From contig DATKST010000052.1 in assembly GCA_035531475.1 (NCBI GenBank), forward strand, positions 1 through 64,000: a DNA stretch of 64,000 nucleotides, given 5' to 3'. Shown here piece by piece: positions 7,845-15,539 of the stretch. The notes under the pieces were generated by a model that was not told where the DNA came from, made no database searches, and worked only from the letters and a program-made list of their open reading frames with translations. The translations under genes were made by a program, and so were the position numbers. This DNA is from CALCEB01 sp035531475. Its GTDB lineage: Bacteria > Acidobacteriota > Terriglobia > UBA7540. Position 1 is the stretch's first letter; every line of letters begins with the position of its first letter.

Positions 7845-8498
7845 TTGGTAAAAAGTGGCATTTTTATAACAGTCGAAGGAATTGATGGAACGGGCAAGAC
7901 AACCCAACTCCGTCTGCTGGCTTCATACTTGCGGAAGCGCAAATACAAAGTTCGTGTGACGCGCGAGCCCGGTGGCACGCGGCTTGGGGAACAGATTCGG
8001 GAGATTCTGCTTTCATCCCGGACACGGAGCTTGGCGCCTTGGGCGGAGTTGTCGCTTCTTTACGCGGCACGCGCCCAGCACCTCGATGAAGTCATCCGTC
8101 CGGCGCTGGCTCAAGGATGGCTTGTGATCAGCGACCGTTTCAACGACGCGAGCTTTGCTTATCAGGGATTCGGACGCAAATTGGGGTGGGAAGCCGTCCA
8201 CCGCTTGGATGATCTGATCTGCGGGACAGTTCAGCCACAACTTACACTTTTGCTGGACGCCCCGCCCCACTCATCGCTGGCCAGGGCGCTCGAGCGGGAA
8301 GGGAACTCGGGCCGTTCGCGCTTCGAGGAGCAGGGATTGACGTTCCAGAAGCGGGTTCGACGAGGATACCTGGAAATTGCCCGTCGATACCCGGAGCGAG
8401 TTAAAATGATCCGGGCGAACCGGCCCATCAAGGAAGTGCAAGCCGAAATTCGAAAGCTCGTCGATGAATTCCTTGCCCATAGGCTTCGGCGTTCCTGA
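7845..8498 (+). CDS. tmk: Thymidylate kinase
   Basis: Phosphorylates dTMP to dTDP in the cytoplasm for DNA synthesis. The 217 residues match family length. The P-loop is FITVEGIDGTGKTTQ (about residues 7-21), the DR(E/Y) base-contact region is TREPGGTRLGEQIR (about 40-53), and the DRF motif is ISDRFNDASFAYQG (about 104-117), where many homologues have DRY. A lid-like REGNSGRSRFEEQG follows (about 152-165). The start is TTG, supported by AGAAGGAG 12 bases upstream and the absence of a better in-frame start. holB follows about 100 bases downstream, a common pairing. Confidence 0.93.
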   Translation: MVKSGIFITVEGIDGTGKTTQLRLLASYLRKRKYKVRVTREPGGTRLGEQIREILLSSRTRSLAPWAELSLLYAARAQHLDEVIRPALAQGWLVISDRFNDASFAYQGFGRKLGWEAVHRLDDLICGTVQPQLTLLLDAPPHSSLARALEREGNSGRSRFEEQGLTFQKRVRRGYLEIARRYPERVKMIRANRPIKEVQAEIRKLVDEFLAHRLRRS

Positions 8499-8602
8499 CG
8501 GTTCTCTAAGGGAAGACTGACAGCGAAGGGCTCAGTCGGTGAACAAGCGAGGTTAGCGGCCAGCAAGAAAAACGGGCGGCGCTGGCTGAGATCTGATGGC
8601 GT

Positions 8603-9685
8603 ATGTCCTTTGATTCCTTTCTTGGAAATTCGGAAGCCGTGAAGGCGCTTCGCGGCATGATCTCCAGCGGGCGCGTGCCGGGCTCGTTGGTATTTGCCGG
8701 CCCGGACGGAGTGGGCAAGCGCACCTTGGCGGAGATGATGGCGAAGGCCCTGAATTGCGAGCGCCTGAAGGATGATTTTTGCGGCCAGTGCAGCCGCTGT
8801 GTCAAGAGTGAGCAGATGCTGGCGGCATCGCGGGAGGAGCTGGAGCGGCGCCGGGGAATCAAGGATGCGAACCGCCGCGGTGAGGGGCTGATCTACTTCG
8901 ACGTGCAATTGATCGCGCCCATCACGCGCTACATCCTGACCGAGCAGGTTCGCCAAATCCGCCAGACCGCTTACACTCGTCCCTTTGAAATGCCACGCCG
9001 CATTTTCATCATCGACCGGGCTCAATTGCTTCATTGGCAAGCCGTGGATTTGCTCCTCAAAGTTCTTGAAGAGCCACCGGAGAGTACGCTGTTTCTTTTG
9101 GTCTGCCCCAACGTGCATGAGCTGCGCGCCACCATCCGCTCGCGTTGCTTTAAGGTGATGTTCAAAGAGGTTGGCCATGAAGTGATCCGGGGTGTGATGG
9201 AAAGAGACCGCGGGTTCACCAAGGAGGATTTGGAACTGGGAGTGCGCATCGCGGCGGGAAGCATAGCGCGCGCCAAGAGTCTGGACCTTGCGGCTTACCG
9301 CCAGCTCCGGGAGCCGTGGGTGAACCTGCTTGGAGCGCTGGCTACGAGAGATGCTGCCAAACTGGGGCCGCAGGATTGGAAGCGGTTGTTTGACGCCACC
9401 CGGGCGCTCACCGAGAACCGGGAGCAATTTGAAGAGACGCTGGGAATTGGCTATGGCCTGCTCCATGACTTACTGGAGCTTGCGGAGTCGGATTCGACGC
9501 AGCGTCTGGCGAACCTGGACCTGCTGCCCCGTGTGAAACCGTGGGCATCGAAACTCGGAGTGAACGGCCTGCGCTTGCTGAAGGATGGGCTTGATGAGGC
9601 ATTCAAACTTCAGGCGAGAAACGTGAATCAGCAACTGGGCTTTGACTCGATGGCCGTGGGGATGATGGATCGCCGGCTTCGATGA
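8603..9685 (+). CDS. holB: DNA polymerase III subunit delta'
   Basis: Clamp-loader AAA+ subunit of the replicative polymerase. 360 residues. Visible features are the Walker A-like loop FAGPDGVGKRTLAEMMAKAL (about residues 31-50), the zinc-module cysteines DFCGQCSRC (about 58-66), the sensor and linker region RIFIIDRAQLLHWQAVDLLLKVLEEPP (Walker B-like aspartate, then the LLKVLEEPP signature), and TIRSRCFKVMF (sensor 1 region with SRC). The C-terminal part is the weakly conserved collar domain. It lies downstream of tmk in the same direction and ends shortly before a clear intrinsic terminator. Confidence 0.92.
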   Translation: MSFDSFLGNSEAVKALRGMISSGRVPGSLVFAGPDGVGKRTLAEMMAKALNCERLKDDFCGQCSRCVKSEQMLAASREELERRRGIKDANRRGEGLIYFDVQLIAPITRYILTEQVRQIRQTAYTRPFEMPRRIFIIDRAQLLHWQAVDLLLKVLEEPPESTLFLLVCPNVHELRATIRSRCFKVMFKEVGHEVIRGVMERDRGFTKEDLELGVRIAAGSIARAKSLDLAAYRQLREPWVNLLGALATRDAAKLGPQDWKRLFDATRALTENREQFEETLGIGYGLLHDLLELAESDSTQRLANLDLLPRVKPWASKLGVNGLRLLKDGLDEAFKLQARNVNQQLGFDSMAVGMMDRRLR

Positions 9686-9781
9686 GCGGTGACGGGCGAA
9701 TTCGGGCGGCGAGATGCGGGCGCGCCGCGACCGGGTTTGGTGACGCAGAACAGAGTGCGGCCATTGCTGTTGGAATGACGC

Positions 9782-9815
9782 GGGCCGCGTAAAATCAAAT
9801 TGCGGCCCCTTTTTA
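9782..9815 (+). terminator. Intrinsic terminator after holB
   Basis: GGGCCGC and GCGGCCC form a 7-bp stem with a 13-base loop, followed directly by CTTTTTAT. Lies about 100 bases past the holB stop. Confidence 0.8.
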
Positions 9816-9881
9816 TCCGTGGTAGACTTCATCATCAGAGTTTTAGATGTGGGTACCGATCTTAACCAATCAACCCCAACC

Positions 9882-9918
9882 AGCCCACTGCTCATCTGAC
9901 GATGAGGTTAGATGGGCT
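9882..9918 (+). promoter_or_regulatory. Two-part hairpin in the leader of the hfq-like gene
   Basis: AGCCCA (9882-9887) pairs with TGGGCT (9913-9918), and CTCATC (9891-9896) pairs with GATGAG (9901-9906) across a TGAC loop. This nested structure ends about 60 bases before the start codon and is followed by CTGTCTTTTC. It could be an attenuator or an autoregulatory site. I match it to no known riboswitch. Confidence 0.5.
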
Positions 9919-9981
9919 CTGTCTTTTCGGGCAGCCTGAACGAAATCATACCTTCTGGTGGGGGACGAAGGAGTTTGGAAA

Positions 9982-10320
9982 GTGAATCGTAAACTTATCC
10001 GTCCATCTCTGTCGGAAATTCAAGATCAGATGGCGCAGCGTCCGCTGCGGCGCAAGCCCACTCCACCTGACCTGACCAATGCCGAAAGCTTTTACTACTT
10101 GAAGCAGATGCAGTCCCGCACCCCGATGGTGGTGGTGCTCGAAACTGGCGAAACCATTCTGGGAGTGATTGAGTGGTATGACCGCGGCTGCATCAAAGTT
10201 CACCGGAGTGGAGAGCCGAATCTACTAATTATGAAGACCGCGATCCGATATATGTACAAAGCGCCCGACGCCAAGAACGGGGGCGACGGCAACTATCCGC
10301 GCGATCTGGAGGGTGAGTAG
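9982..10320 (+). CDS. Hfq-like Sm-fold RNA chaperone
   Basis: A 112-residue protein containing a single Sm/Hfq-type domain. AESFYYLKQMQSRTPMVVVL (about residues 35-54) corresponds to the N-terminal helix and strand 1, TGETILGVIEWYDRGCIKV to strands 2-3, and NLLIMKTAIRYMYK to the Sm2 region, where the usual Hfq motif is the YKHA stretch. The basic N-terminal arm (RPLRRKP) is longer than in Hfq of proteobacteria. It probably binds U- or A-rich RNA as a ring, by analogy. GTG at 9982 is chosen because AAGGAG ends 8 bases upstream; GTG at 9958 has no such site. A leader hairpin suggests post-transcriptional control. Confidence 0.8.
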   Translation: MNRKLIRPSLSEIQDQMAQRPLRRKPTPPDLTNAESFYYLKQMQSRTPMVVVLETGETILGVIEWYDRGCIKVHRSGEPNLLIMKTAIRYMYKAPDAKNGGDGNYPRDLEGE

Positions 10321-10395
10321 ACCAGGCACGCTGAACATCAATCTTCTTTTTCCCGGTGATCCTGCGCAGATGCCTTTTGCGATGGAACGCTTGAC

Positions 10396-10424
10396 TTGAC
10401 ACGTTTTTTCTACACGCCTACTAT
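10396..10424 (+). promoter_or_regulatory. Sigma-70-type promoter
   Basis: TTGACA (10396-10401), a 17-base spacer, then TACTAT (10419-10424). It points at the secreted-protein gene downstream. The predicted transcription start is near 10431. Confidence 0.75.
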
Positions 10425-10555
10425 GGGTTCTGTTGATTGCGTTTGGAGGTCCATTCACTTTGGAGCGTAAATTTAGCTGCCAGCAAGCGACCCCGTTGGA
10501 CCGTGTTTCCGTCCTGGGGAATAGGGCCCGGCCGAAATCACTGAGTGCCCTTTGC

Positions 10556-10987
10556 ATGAGCCCGTCCGGCGCTTCTTTCCTGCCATCTTGGGTGGTGTGC
10601 GCTTTTGCTCTGGCGGCATTCTTTGCTGGGGTCCATTTGCTCCCGGCTCAGCAGGAACACCACAACAAGCTTCCCGGACTGGACAAAGTTACCTCGAGTG
10701 GACCGACCCGCCAAGCCTTCACCGGGAAGATCAAATCATTCGACCGGAAGCGCGAGCTGCTCAGCGTGAACACCATCGAAGGCGCCGACACCGAGATATT
10801 TCCACTAAAGAAAAAGGTTAAGGTATCCTCTGCGAACGGGCTGAAGCTCAAGCTGGTGTCTCTGAAGCCAGGAACCAGCATCACGGTCTTTTACGAGCTG
10901 AAGGGCGACCGCCGGACCGTTGACCAGATCATCGTGCTCTTAGACATTGCAAAGACCGGCAAGAAGCAAGTCCGGCGCCCGTCGTAG
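10556..10987 (+). CDS. Putative exported protein of unknown function
   Basis: From ATG at 10556, 143 residues. The N-terminus has a hydrophobic stretch (VVCAFALAAFFAGVHLLPAQ), consistent with a signal peptide ending near AQQ. The mature part is basic and probably all-beta: FTGKIKSFDRKRELLSVNTI, then a segment resembling small OB-like domains (SITVFYELKGDRRTVDQIIV). I do not recognise the family. The open frame continues upstream to a TTG at 10433, within two bases of the predicted transcription start, so a leaderless longer form is possible but less likely. Confidence 0.65.
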   Translation: MSPSGASFLPSWVVCAFALAAFFAGVHLLPAQQEHHNKLPGLDKVTSSGPTRQAFTGKIKSFDRKRELLSVNTIEGADTEIFPLKKKVKVSSANGLKLKLVSLKPGTSITVFYELKGDRRTVDQIIVLLDIAKTGKKQVRRPS

Positions 10988-11120
10988 GGTCGTGCTTCCG
11001 GCAGATCTGTATTTTGGAGAACCCGGCCCGGCGGAAAGCTTGCTGCTTTTCGGACCTCCGCAAGACGAATCGTCAGGTCAGAATCCGTCCCCAGCCCTTC
11101 GGCCCAGTTTTTGATTCCTG

Positions 11121-12248
11121 ATGAAAATCGGCATCACTTGTTACCCCACTTACGGCGGAAGCGGAGTGGTGGCCACGGAGCTGGGCATTGAATTGGCAGC
11201 CCGCGGCCACGACGTGCATTTCATCAGCTACGCCCTGCCGTTTCGCATCACTGAACTTTCCGGGCACCTTTACTTTCACGAAGTGGAGGTGATGAACTAT
11301 CCGCTGTTCGATCATCCGCCCTACACCCTTGCCCTCGCCAGCAAGATGTATAACGTGGCCATGAACGAGTCGCTCGACCTTCTTCATGTCCACTACGCCA
11401 TCCCCCACTCGGTGAGCGCCTACTTGGCGCGGGCCATGACCCAGGAACGGAAATTGCCGGTGGTGACGACTTTGCACGGAACCGACATCACCCTGGTCGG
11501 CGCCGACCGGTCCTATCTGCCGATAACCCGGTTTTCCATCGAGGAAAGTGATGCCGTCACCGCGATTTCGGAATACTTGCGACAGGTCACCCTCAATGAA
11601 TTCCACATTTCGCGGCGCATTGAGGTAATTCCTAATTTTGTGAATTGCGATGTGTTTCAACCCGCCGATGGGAAGGTCCACCGCGTCCAATTCGCTCCGG
11701 GCGGCGAAAAAATTGTGGTTCACCTTTCCAATTTCCGGCCGGTGAAGAGGCTGCCCGACGTGGTCGAAATCTTCGAGCGGATTCGCCGGGAAATTCCGGC
11801 CAAGCTGCTGTTGATTGGGGACGGTCCCGACCGCACCGTGGCGGAGTGGATGGTTCGGGAGAAAGGCATAACGGACGATGTGATCTTCCTGGGCAAGCAA
11901 AATCAAGTGCAGGATCTGCTGAGCTGTGCTGACGTGCTGCTGCTTCCCAGCGATCTCGAATCCTTCGGCCTCGTGGCGCTGGAAGCCATGGCCTGCGGGA
12001 TTCCGTCGGTCTGCTCGCATGTCGGGGGCTTGCCCGAGGTGATTCAGGACGGCGTCGAAGGTTTTCTGGTCGCGCCGCGCGATGTTGAAACCATGGCCGC
12101 CAAGGCGTTGACGCTGCTGAAGGACGAACCGCTCCGCAAGAAAATGGCCCAAGCCGCGCGGCTCCGTGCCCAATTAAACTTTTGCACGGAGAAAATCATT
12201 CCGCGCTATGAAAAGCTTTATGAGTCCGTGCTCAATCAAGCCTCTTGA
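11121..12248 (+). CDS. bshA: N-acetyl-alpha-D-glucosaminyl L-malate synthase
   Basis: GT4-family glycosyltransferase that joins UDP-GlcNAc and L-malate in the first step of bacillithiol synthesis. 375 residues, normal length. The N-terminal signature MKIGITCYPTYGGSGVVATE is characteristic of BshA. Other motifs are HVHYAIPHSVSAYLAR (about residues 94-109), TTLHGTDITLVG, IPNFVNCDVF, HLSNFRPVKRLPDVV and the GT4 nucleotide-sugar motif LLLPSDLESFGLVALEAMAC (about 275-294). The later pathway enzymes are a PIG-L-type deacetylase (BshB) and BshC. A PIG-L protein lies at 29.2 kb but its assignment to this pathway is uncertain. Confidence 0.92.
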   Translation: MKIGITCYPTYGGSGVVATELGIELAARGHDVHFISYALPFRITELSGHLYFHEVEVMNYPLFDHPPYTLALASKMYNVAMNESLDLLHVHYAIPHSVSAYLARAMTQERKLPVVTTLHGTDITLVGADRSYLPITRFSIEESDAVTAISEYLRQVTLNEFHISRRIEVIPNFVNCDVFQPADGKVHRVQFAPGGEKIVVHLSNFRPVKRLPDVVEIFERIRREIPAKLLLIGDGPDRTVAEWMVREKGITDDVIFLGKQNQVQDLLSCADVLLLPSDLESFGLVALEAMACGIPSVCSHVGGLPEVIQDGVEGFLVAPRDVETMAAKALTLLKDEPLRKKMAQAARLRAQLNFCTEKIIPRYEKLYESVLNQAS

Positions 12249-12291
12249 ACCTTGCCTCCAGACGGCCTCAGCCCGAATTTCTCACCACGGA

Positions 12292-12329
12292 GAACGGAAG
12301 GGCGGGGTTGAAACCCCGCCCTTCCGTTC
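12292..12329. terminator. Long perfect hairpin after bshA
   Basis: A 17-bp perfect stem (GAACGGAAGGGCGGGGT and its complement) around a TGAA loop, between the convergent ends of bshA and the hydrolase gene. There is no T-tract on the plus strand, so it may equally be a REP-type palindrome. Confidence 0.55.
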
Positions 12330-12447
12330 ATTCCCCACATTCGCCCACCCTGGTGAAAAATCCGGGTCAGTTGAGCCCGCAAGTTCAAACCCGGCGATGG
12401 TGAGGAGACACCATTCCACGAAAAACAATCCGCCCGGGTTCAGTGAG

Positions 12448-13428
12448 TCATTGAGGCCGGCTGTCGCCTCGGGGCTGGGGATTTTCCGGTGGCGCGGCGG
12501 CGGCGGGTGGCGCAACCTGATCCAGGAATTTTCTGACGGCGACCTCGTAAGGCTCGCGGCCGGAATTGAAACCCTCGCCGTGGCGCTTTCCCTCAACTAC
12601 CACGATCGCCTTCTCCGGGCTTGAACTCGCGGCATACAGTGCTTCGGCATAGGCCGGTGGCATGCGCCGGTCGTTCTTGACAGCAACGAAGAGAATAGGC
12701 CGCGTGCCGATCTTCTGTACAGCCTTGATCAAATTGAAGTCGGAAGGCCAGAAATGCCCGCGCAGGGCGATGCCGTACTCGATTTCATCGGGGATCGGGA
12801 AGCTGGGAAGCCGCATGAAAAGCTTGGCATGGTGAGCGATCAGCTCATGGAATGTGGTCCAGGAACTGTCGGATATGACCGCCGCGATGTCCGAAGAGTC
12901 CGCGGCGGCCATCAACGCGGTTGCGGCGCCCATTGAAATACCCCAGAGGATGATGGGGCGAGGAGCCTTTAGATCATTGAGCGCATATCGCACGGCGCCT
13001 TCGGCATCAAGCCGCTCCTGATACCCCAGGGTTGTGATCTTGCCGCCGCTCGCGCCCTGATGGCGGAAGTCGAAGAGCAAGGCGTCGAAGCCGAGACCGT
13101 GAGCATATCCGGCCATGGGCAACATTTCAACGCGGGAGCGGTTCAATCCGTGACAGAAGATAATCGTTCCGCGTGGATTGGAGCCCTCCGGCGCAAACCA
13201 ACCCTTGAGCGGAATTCCGTCCGTAGCGGGAAAGGTGATGGTGGTGTTGTCTTTCATGCCAAATGACGCCGGGGTCTTGCCATCGTTCGGATCGTGAAAG
13301 TGGTATTGGTGAGTTGTAACAAAATGAGTGAAGAACCAGGGCACAAAGAGAAGAAAAAAAGCCGCAACCAGCCCCACCAAAACCAGAAGGATATTTCGAA
13401 TGATCTTCCAGATTTTTCTTCCGCTCAT
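12448..13428 (-). CDS. Membrane-anchored alpha/beta hydrolase
   Basis: 326 residues. The N-terminus is a single membrane anchor (IIRNILLVLVGLVAAFFLLFVPWFF, about residues 9-33 of which the core is hydrophobic). An alpha/beta hydrolase domain follows: TIIFCHGLNRSRVEM (oxyanion-hole HG, about 90-104), the nucleophile elbow LWGISMGAATAL (Ser about 168), and a late HGEGFN histidine (about 285). The best family match is the YqkD/BEM46-type hydrolases. The Pro- and Ala-rich C-terminal tail looks disordered. It follows the MFS gene by about 70 bases on the same strand and may share its transcript. The substrate is unknown. Confidence 0.8.
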   Translation of the reverse strand: MSGRKIWKIIRNILLVLVGLVAAFFLLFVPWFFTHFVTTHQYHFHDPNDGKTPASFGMKDNTTITFPATDGIPLKGWFAPEGSNPRGTIIFCHGLNRSRVEMLPMAGYAHGLGFDALLFDFRHQGASGGKITTLGYQERLDAEGAVRYALNDLKAPRPIILWGISMGAATALMAAADSSDIAAVISDSSWTTFHELIAHHAKLFMRLPSFPIPDEIEYGIALRGHFWPSDFNLIKAVQKIGTRPILFVAVKNDRRMPPAYAEALYAASSSPEKAIVVVEGKRHGEGFNSGREPYEVAVRKFLDQVAPPAAAAPPENPQPRGDSRPQ

Positions 13429-13499
13429 TGTGACCCCCTGAAGAAATTTGCGCGAATGACAAGCCTCAAGATTAGCTCAGCCGTTCAAACCTTTTTTCT

Positions 13500-14726
13500 T
13501 CAACTTTGCACAGGGGCCGGAGCGGGTTCCACAATATGAGTACCAAACAGAATGGCCACGATGGCCGTCATGGTTGCACAGAGGGTGGTGACGGCAAAGT
13601 AGCCATAACGTTGGTACAACACCCCGCCCAGCAGAGCTGCGGCCCCAATCCCGAGTTGGGAGGAAATGTTGCGGAATGCGATGAATGACCCGCGCTGTGC
13701 CGCCGGCACCAGTTCCGTCATCAAAGCGGTGACAGGCCCCTGCCGGAATGCCGCCCCGAGGCTGGTGAAGGCGAATACCAAGAGCAAGGGAATGATGTGC
13801 GAGACAAGCGGAACAATGGCGATGGATGCAGCCAGCAGGATGTTGCTGGCGATGGAAACAGAACGCTTCCCCCAACGGTCGGCGAGAACGCCACCCAAGG
13901 GTGCTCCCATGACTGCCACCAGGCCGCCGAGCATGAAGACCCACCCGATTCCGCGCGTGGTCAAGCCCAATCGTTTCCTCAGATATTCACCCAGGTAAGT
14001 TATAAAACCGACAAGCCCTCCGGAAACGTTGAAGGCGATGATTCCCGCCGCCACCAAGTCCCTCCGGCGCAGGAAGGAAAGGAATACGCCCAGCATGGTC
14101 CGGAGCTTCCCAGGGTCCGGCTCTTTCTTGACCTTGTCTTTCCCTAGCGTCAAGGACGTCATTGTGACCACAGCAGCAAGAATGGCAAAGAACAAGAAGG
14201 TGTGCCTCCATCCGAAGTGGCCCGCGATTTGGGCGCCAATCGGTACTCCAATGATGGGCGCGGCGAAGTAGGCAATTGAAATCATGCCAATGGCCCGGCC
14301 ACGAATGGAGTAATCAAACCAATCGCCCGCGTACGCCACGGAGCAAGTGGAAATCGCCCCGGCAGCGAGTCCCGTCAGAGCCCGAGCCAGAAAAAGACCT
14401 CCGAAGGTGACGCTGAGGTATGCCACCCACGAGGCCAAGGCGAAGCCCGCGGCTCCCATCCAGAGGAATCGCCGCCGTCCGTAACGGTCCGAGAGCGAAC
14501 CCGAGATGAAAGAAGCCAGCGCCGCCGTTAGCGAATACACGACCACCAGCAACCCTGCCGTCCCGACGGACACCTTCAGGGAGTTCACCACGTCCGGCAA
14601 CAAAGCCGCAATGACTTGGTTGTCCGCAAGGCCAAGGAAGAGGAGGAAGAAGAGGTTGCCGATAACAAGAAAATCAAGTCCGGTCTTCGAACCCTTATCA
14701 ATCCTGCTGGGAGAGAGGTTGGTCAT
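13500..14726 (-). CDS. Major facilitator superfamily transporter
   Basis: About 408 residues with 12 hydrophobic segments. The MFS signature between helices 2 and 3 is visible as SGSLSDRYGRRRFLWMG, and its repeat in the second half as GGVLADRWGKRSVS. The helix 4-5 segment (RALTGLAAGAISTCSVAYAGDWF) resembles drug:proton antiporters of the DHA1 type. It is likely an exporter of a small molecule; the substrate is not deducible. The start at 14726 (MTNLSPSR) is preferred because it sits closer to the first helix, but no strong ribosome-binding site supports either candidate. It lies between the AhpD-like and hydrolase genes on the same strand. Confidence 0.85.
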   Translation of the reverse strand: MTNLSPSRIDKGSKTGLDFLVIGNLFFLLFLGLADNQVIAALLPDVVNSLKVSVGTAGLLVVVYSLTAALASFISGSLSDRYGRRRFLWMGAAGFALASWVAYLSVTFGGLFLARALTGLAAGAISTCSVAYAGDWFDYSIRGRAIGMISIAYFAAPIIGVPIGAQIAGHFGWRHTFLFFAILAAVVTMTSLTLGKDKVKKEPDPGKLRTMLGVFLSFLRRRDLVAAGIIAFNVSGGLVGFITYLGEYLRKRLGLTTRGIGWVFMLGGLVAVMGAPLGGVLADRWGKRSVSIASNILLAASIAIVPLVSHIIPLLLVFAFTSLGAAFRQGPVTALMTELVPAAQRGSFIAFRNISSQLGIGAAALLGGVLYQRYGYFAVTTLCATMTAIVAILFGTHIVEPAPAPVQS

Positions 14727-14857
14727 TAAGAAAAGGTTCGTCGCCGGGGCATTATGTTGACGGGAAAACCCTGGTGCAATCCACTCGAAAGTGGCCATGG
14801 TCAGAGAATCGGACCCGCCTCGTCCAATTCAAAAAGTGCAGCCTGGAGCGAGGGCGA

Positions 14858-15202
14858 TTAAGGCTCTTCAAGGTGATGAAGGCCAAGCTTGATGGCGGCG
14901 TGATCCGACATATCCACAACGCTCGCCGCGGCGATACCCATGGCCACGACCAGAGCATCGCTGATTTCCCGCCGGGTAACGCCGATTTCCAGAGCCTTCT
15001 TAATGTGCCCGGCAAGGCAGCCTTCACACTTGGCAACGGCGGAAGCGGCAATGGCAACCAGCTCCTTGGTCCGGAGGTCCAAAGTTGTGGGCGTGTAATA
15101 AGTTTCCTTGTAGAATGACTTGTAAATATTGCGGAAGCGCGGCTCGATCATTCCCATTGAGCTGGGTGTATTCTTTTTCTGCTTTGAATCGTCCTTGGCC
15201 AT
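14858..15202 (-). CDS. AhpD-like/carboxymuconolactone decarboxylase family protein
   Basis: 114 residues, all-helical CMD/AhpD fold. The redox-type motif is AKCEGCLAGHIKKALEIG: a CxxC pair with histidine four residues later (about residues 58-75). This matches AhpD-like peroxidase partners rather than the true decarboxylase, which lacks the cysteines. Its likely role is a disulfide-exchange or peroxide defence function in the cytoplasm. TTLDLRTKELVAIA and the following REISDAL segment also fit the family. It is the first gene of a possible three-gene group with the MFS transporter and hydrolase. Confidence 0.87.
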   Translation of the reverse strand: MAKDDSKQKKNTPSSMGMIEPRFRNIYKSFYKETYYTPTTLDLRTKELVAIAASAVAKCEGCLAGHIKKALEIGVTRREISDALVVAMGIAAASVVDMSDHAAIKLGLHHLEEP

Positions 15203-15539
15203 TTTGTTCTCCTGATTCCTTTCCTGTCTTCTTCCGGGTCAAGGAATCGTGATCTCGCAGCTCGAGCCGCCGCACCTTCAACTTGGAAAGACTTAAGGGT
15301 TCGATCTTTTGTATGCAGAAGTCTGCATTTCCCTGTGCCAGACTAGGTGCATCGGGCAGGTTATATAGAGAAGATACCCCTCGAATTCAGAATGTTATCA
15401 CACCTTTCCGGTTGCTTCGGGGGACACGGTGAATTCAGGGCTTCATATGATCTCCTTCTGCCCGGGGCAGGAGTTTTCCCAGGCATGGCGCCCAGATTTC
15501 TTCCCTTCATTGATAAAGACTGGAAAGCCGGCCACGGGG
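15203..15539. other. Non-coding interval, promoter region of the AhpD-like gene
   Basis: No gene is supported here. A small palindrome (TGCAGAAGTCTGCA, near 15315) lies upstream of the AhpD-like gene and could be a regulator site. The rest shows nothing distinctive. Confidence 0.45.

Noticed and set aside
8231..9466. Minus-strand open frame of 411 codons opposite tmk and holB
   Set aside because: The plus-strand genes are well supported by motifs; the minus frame shows none.
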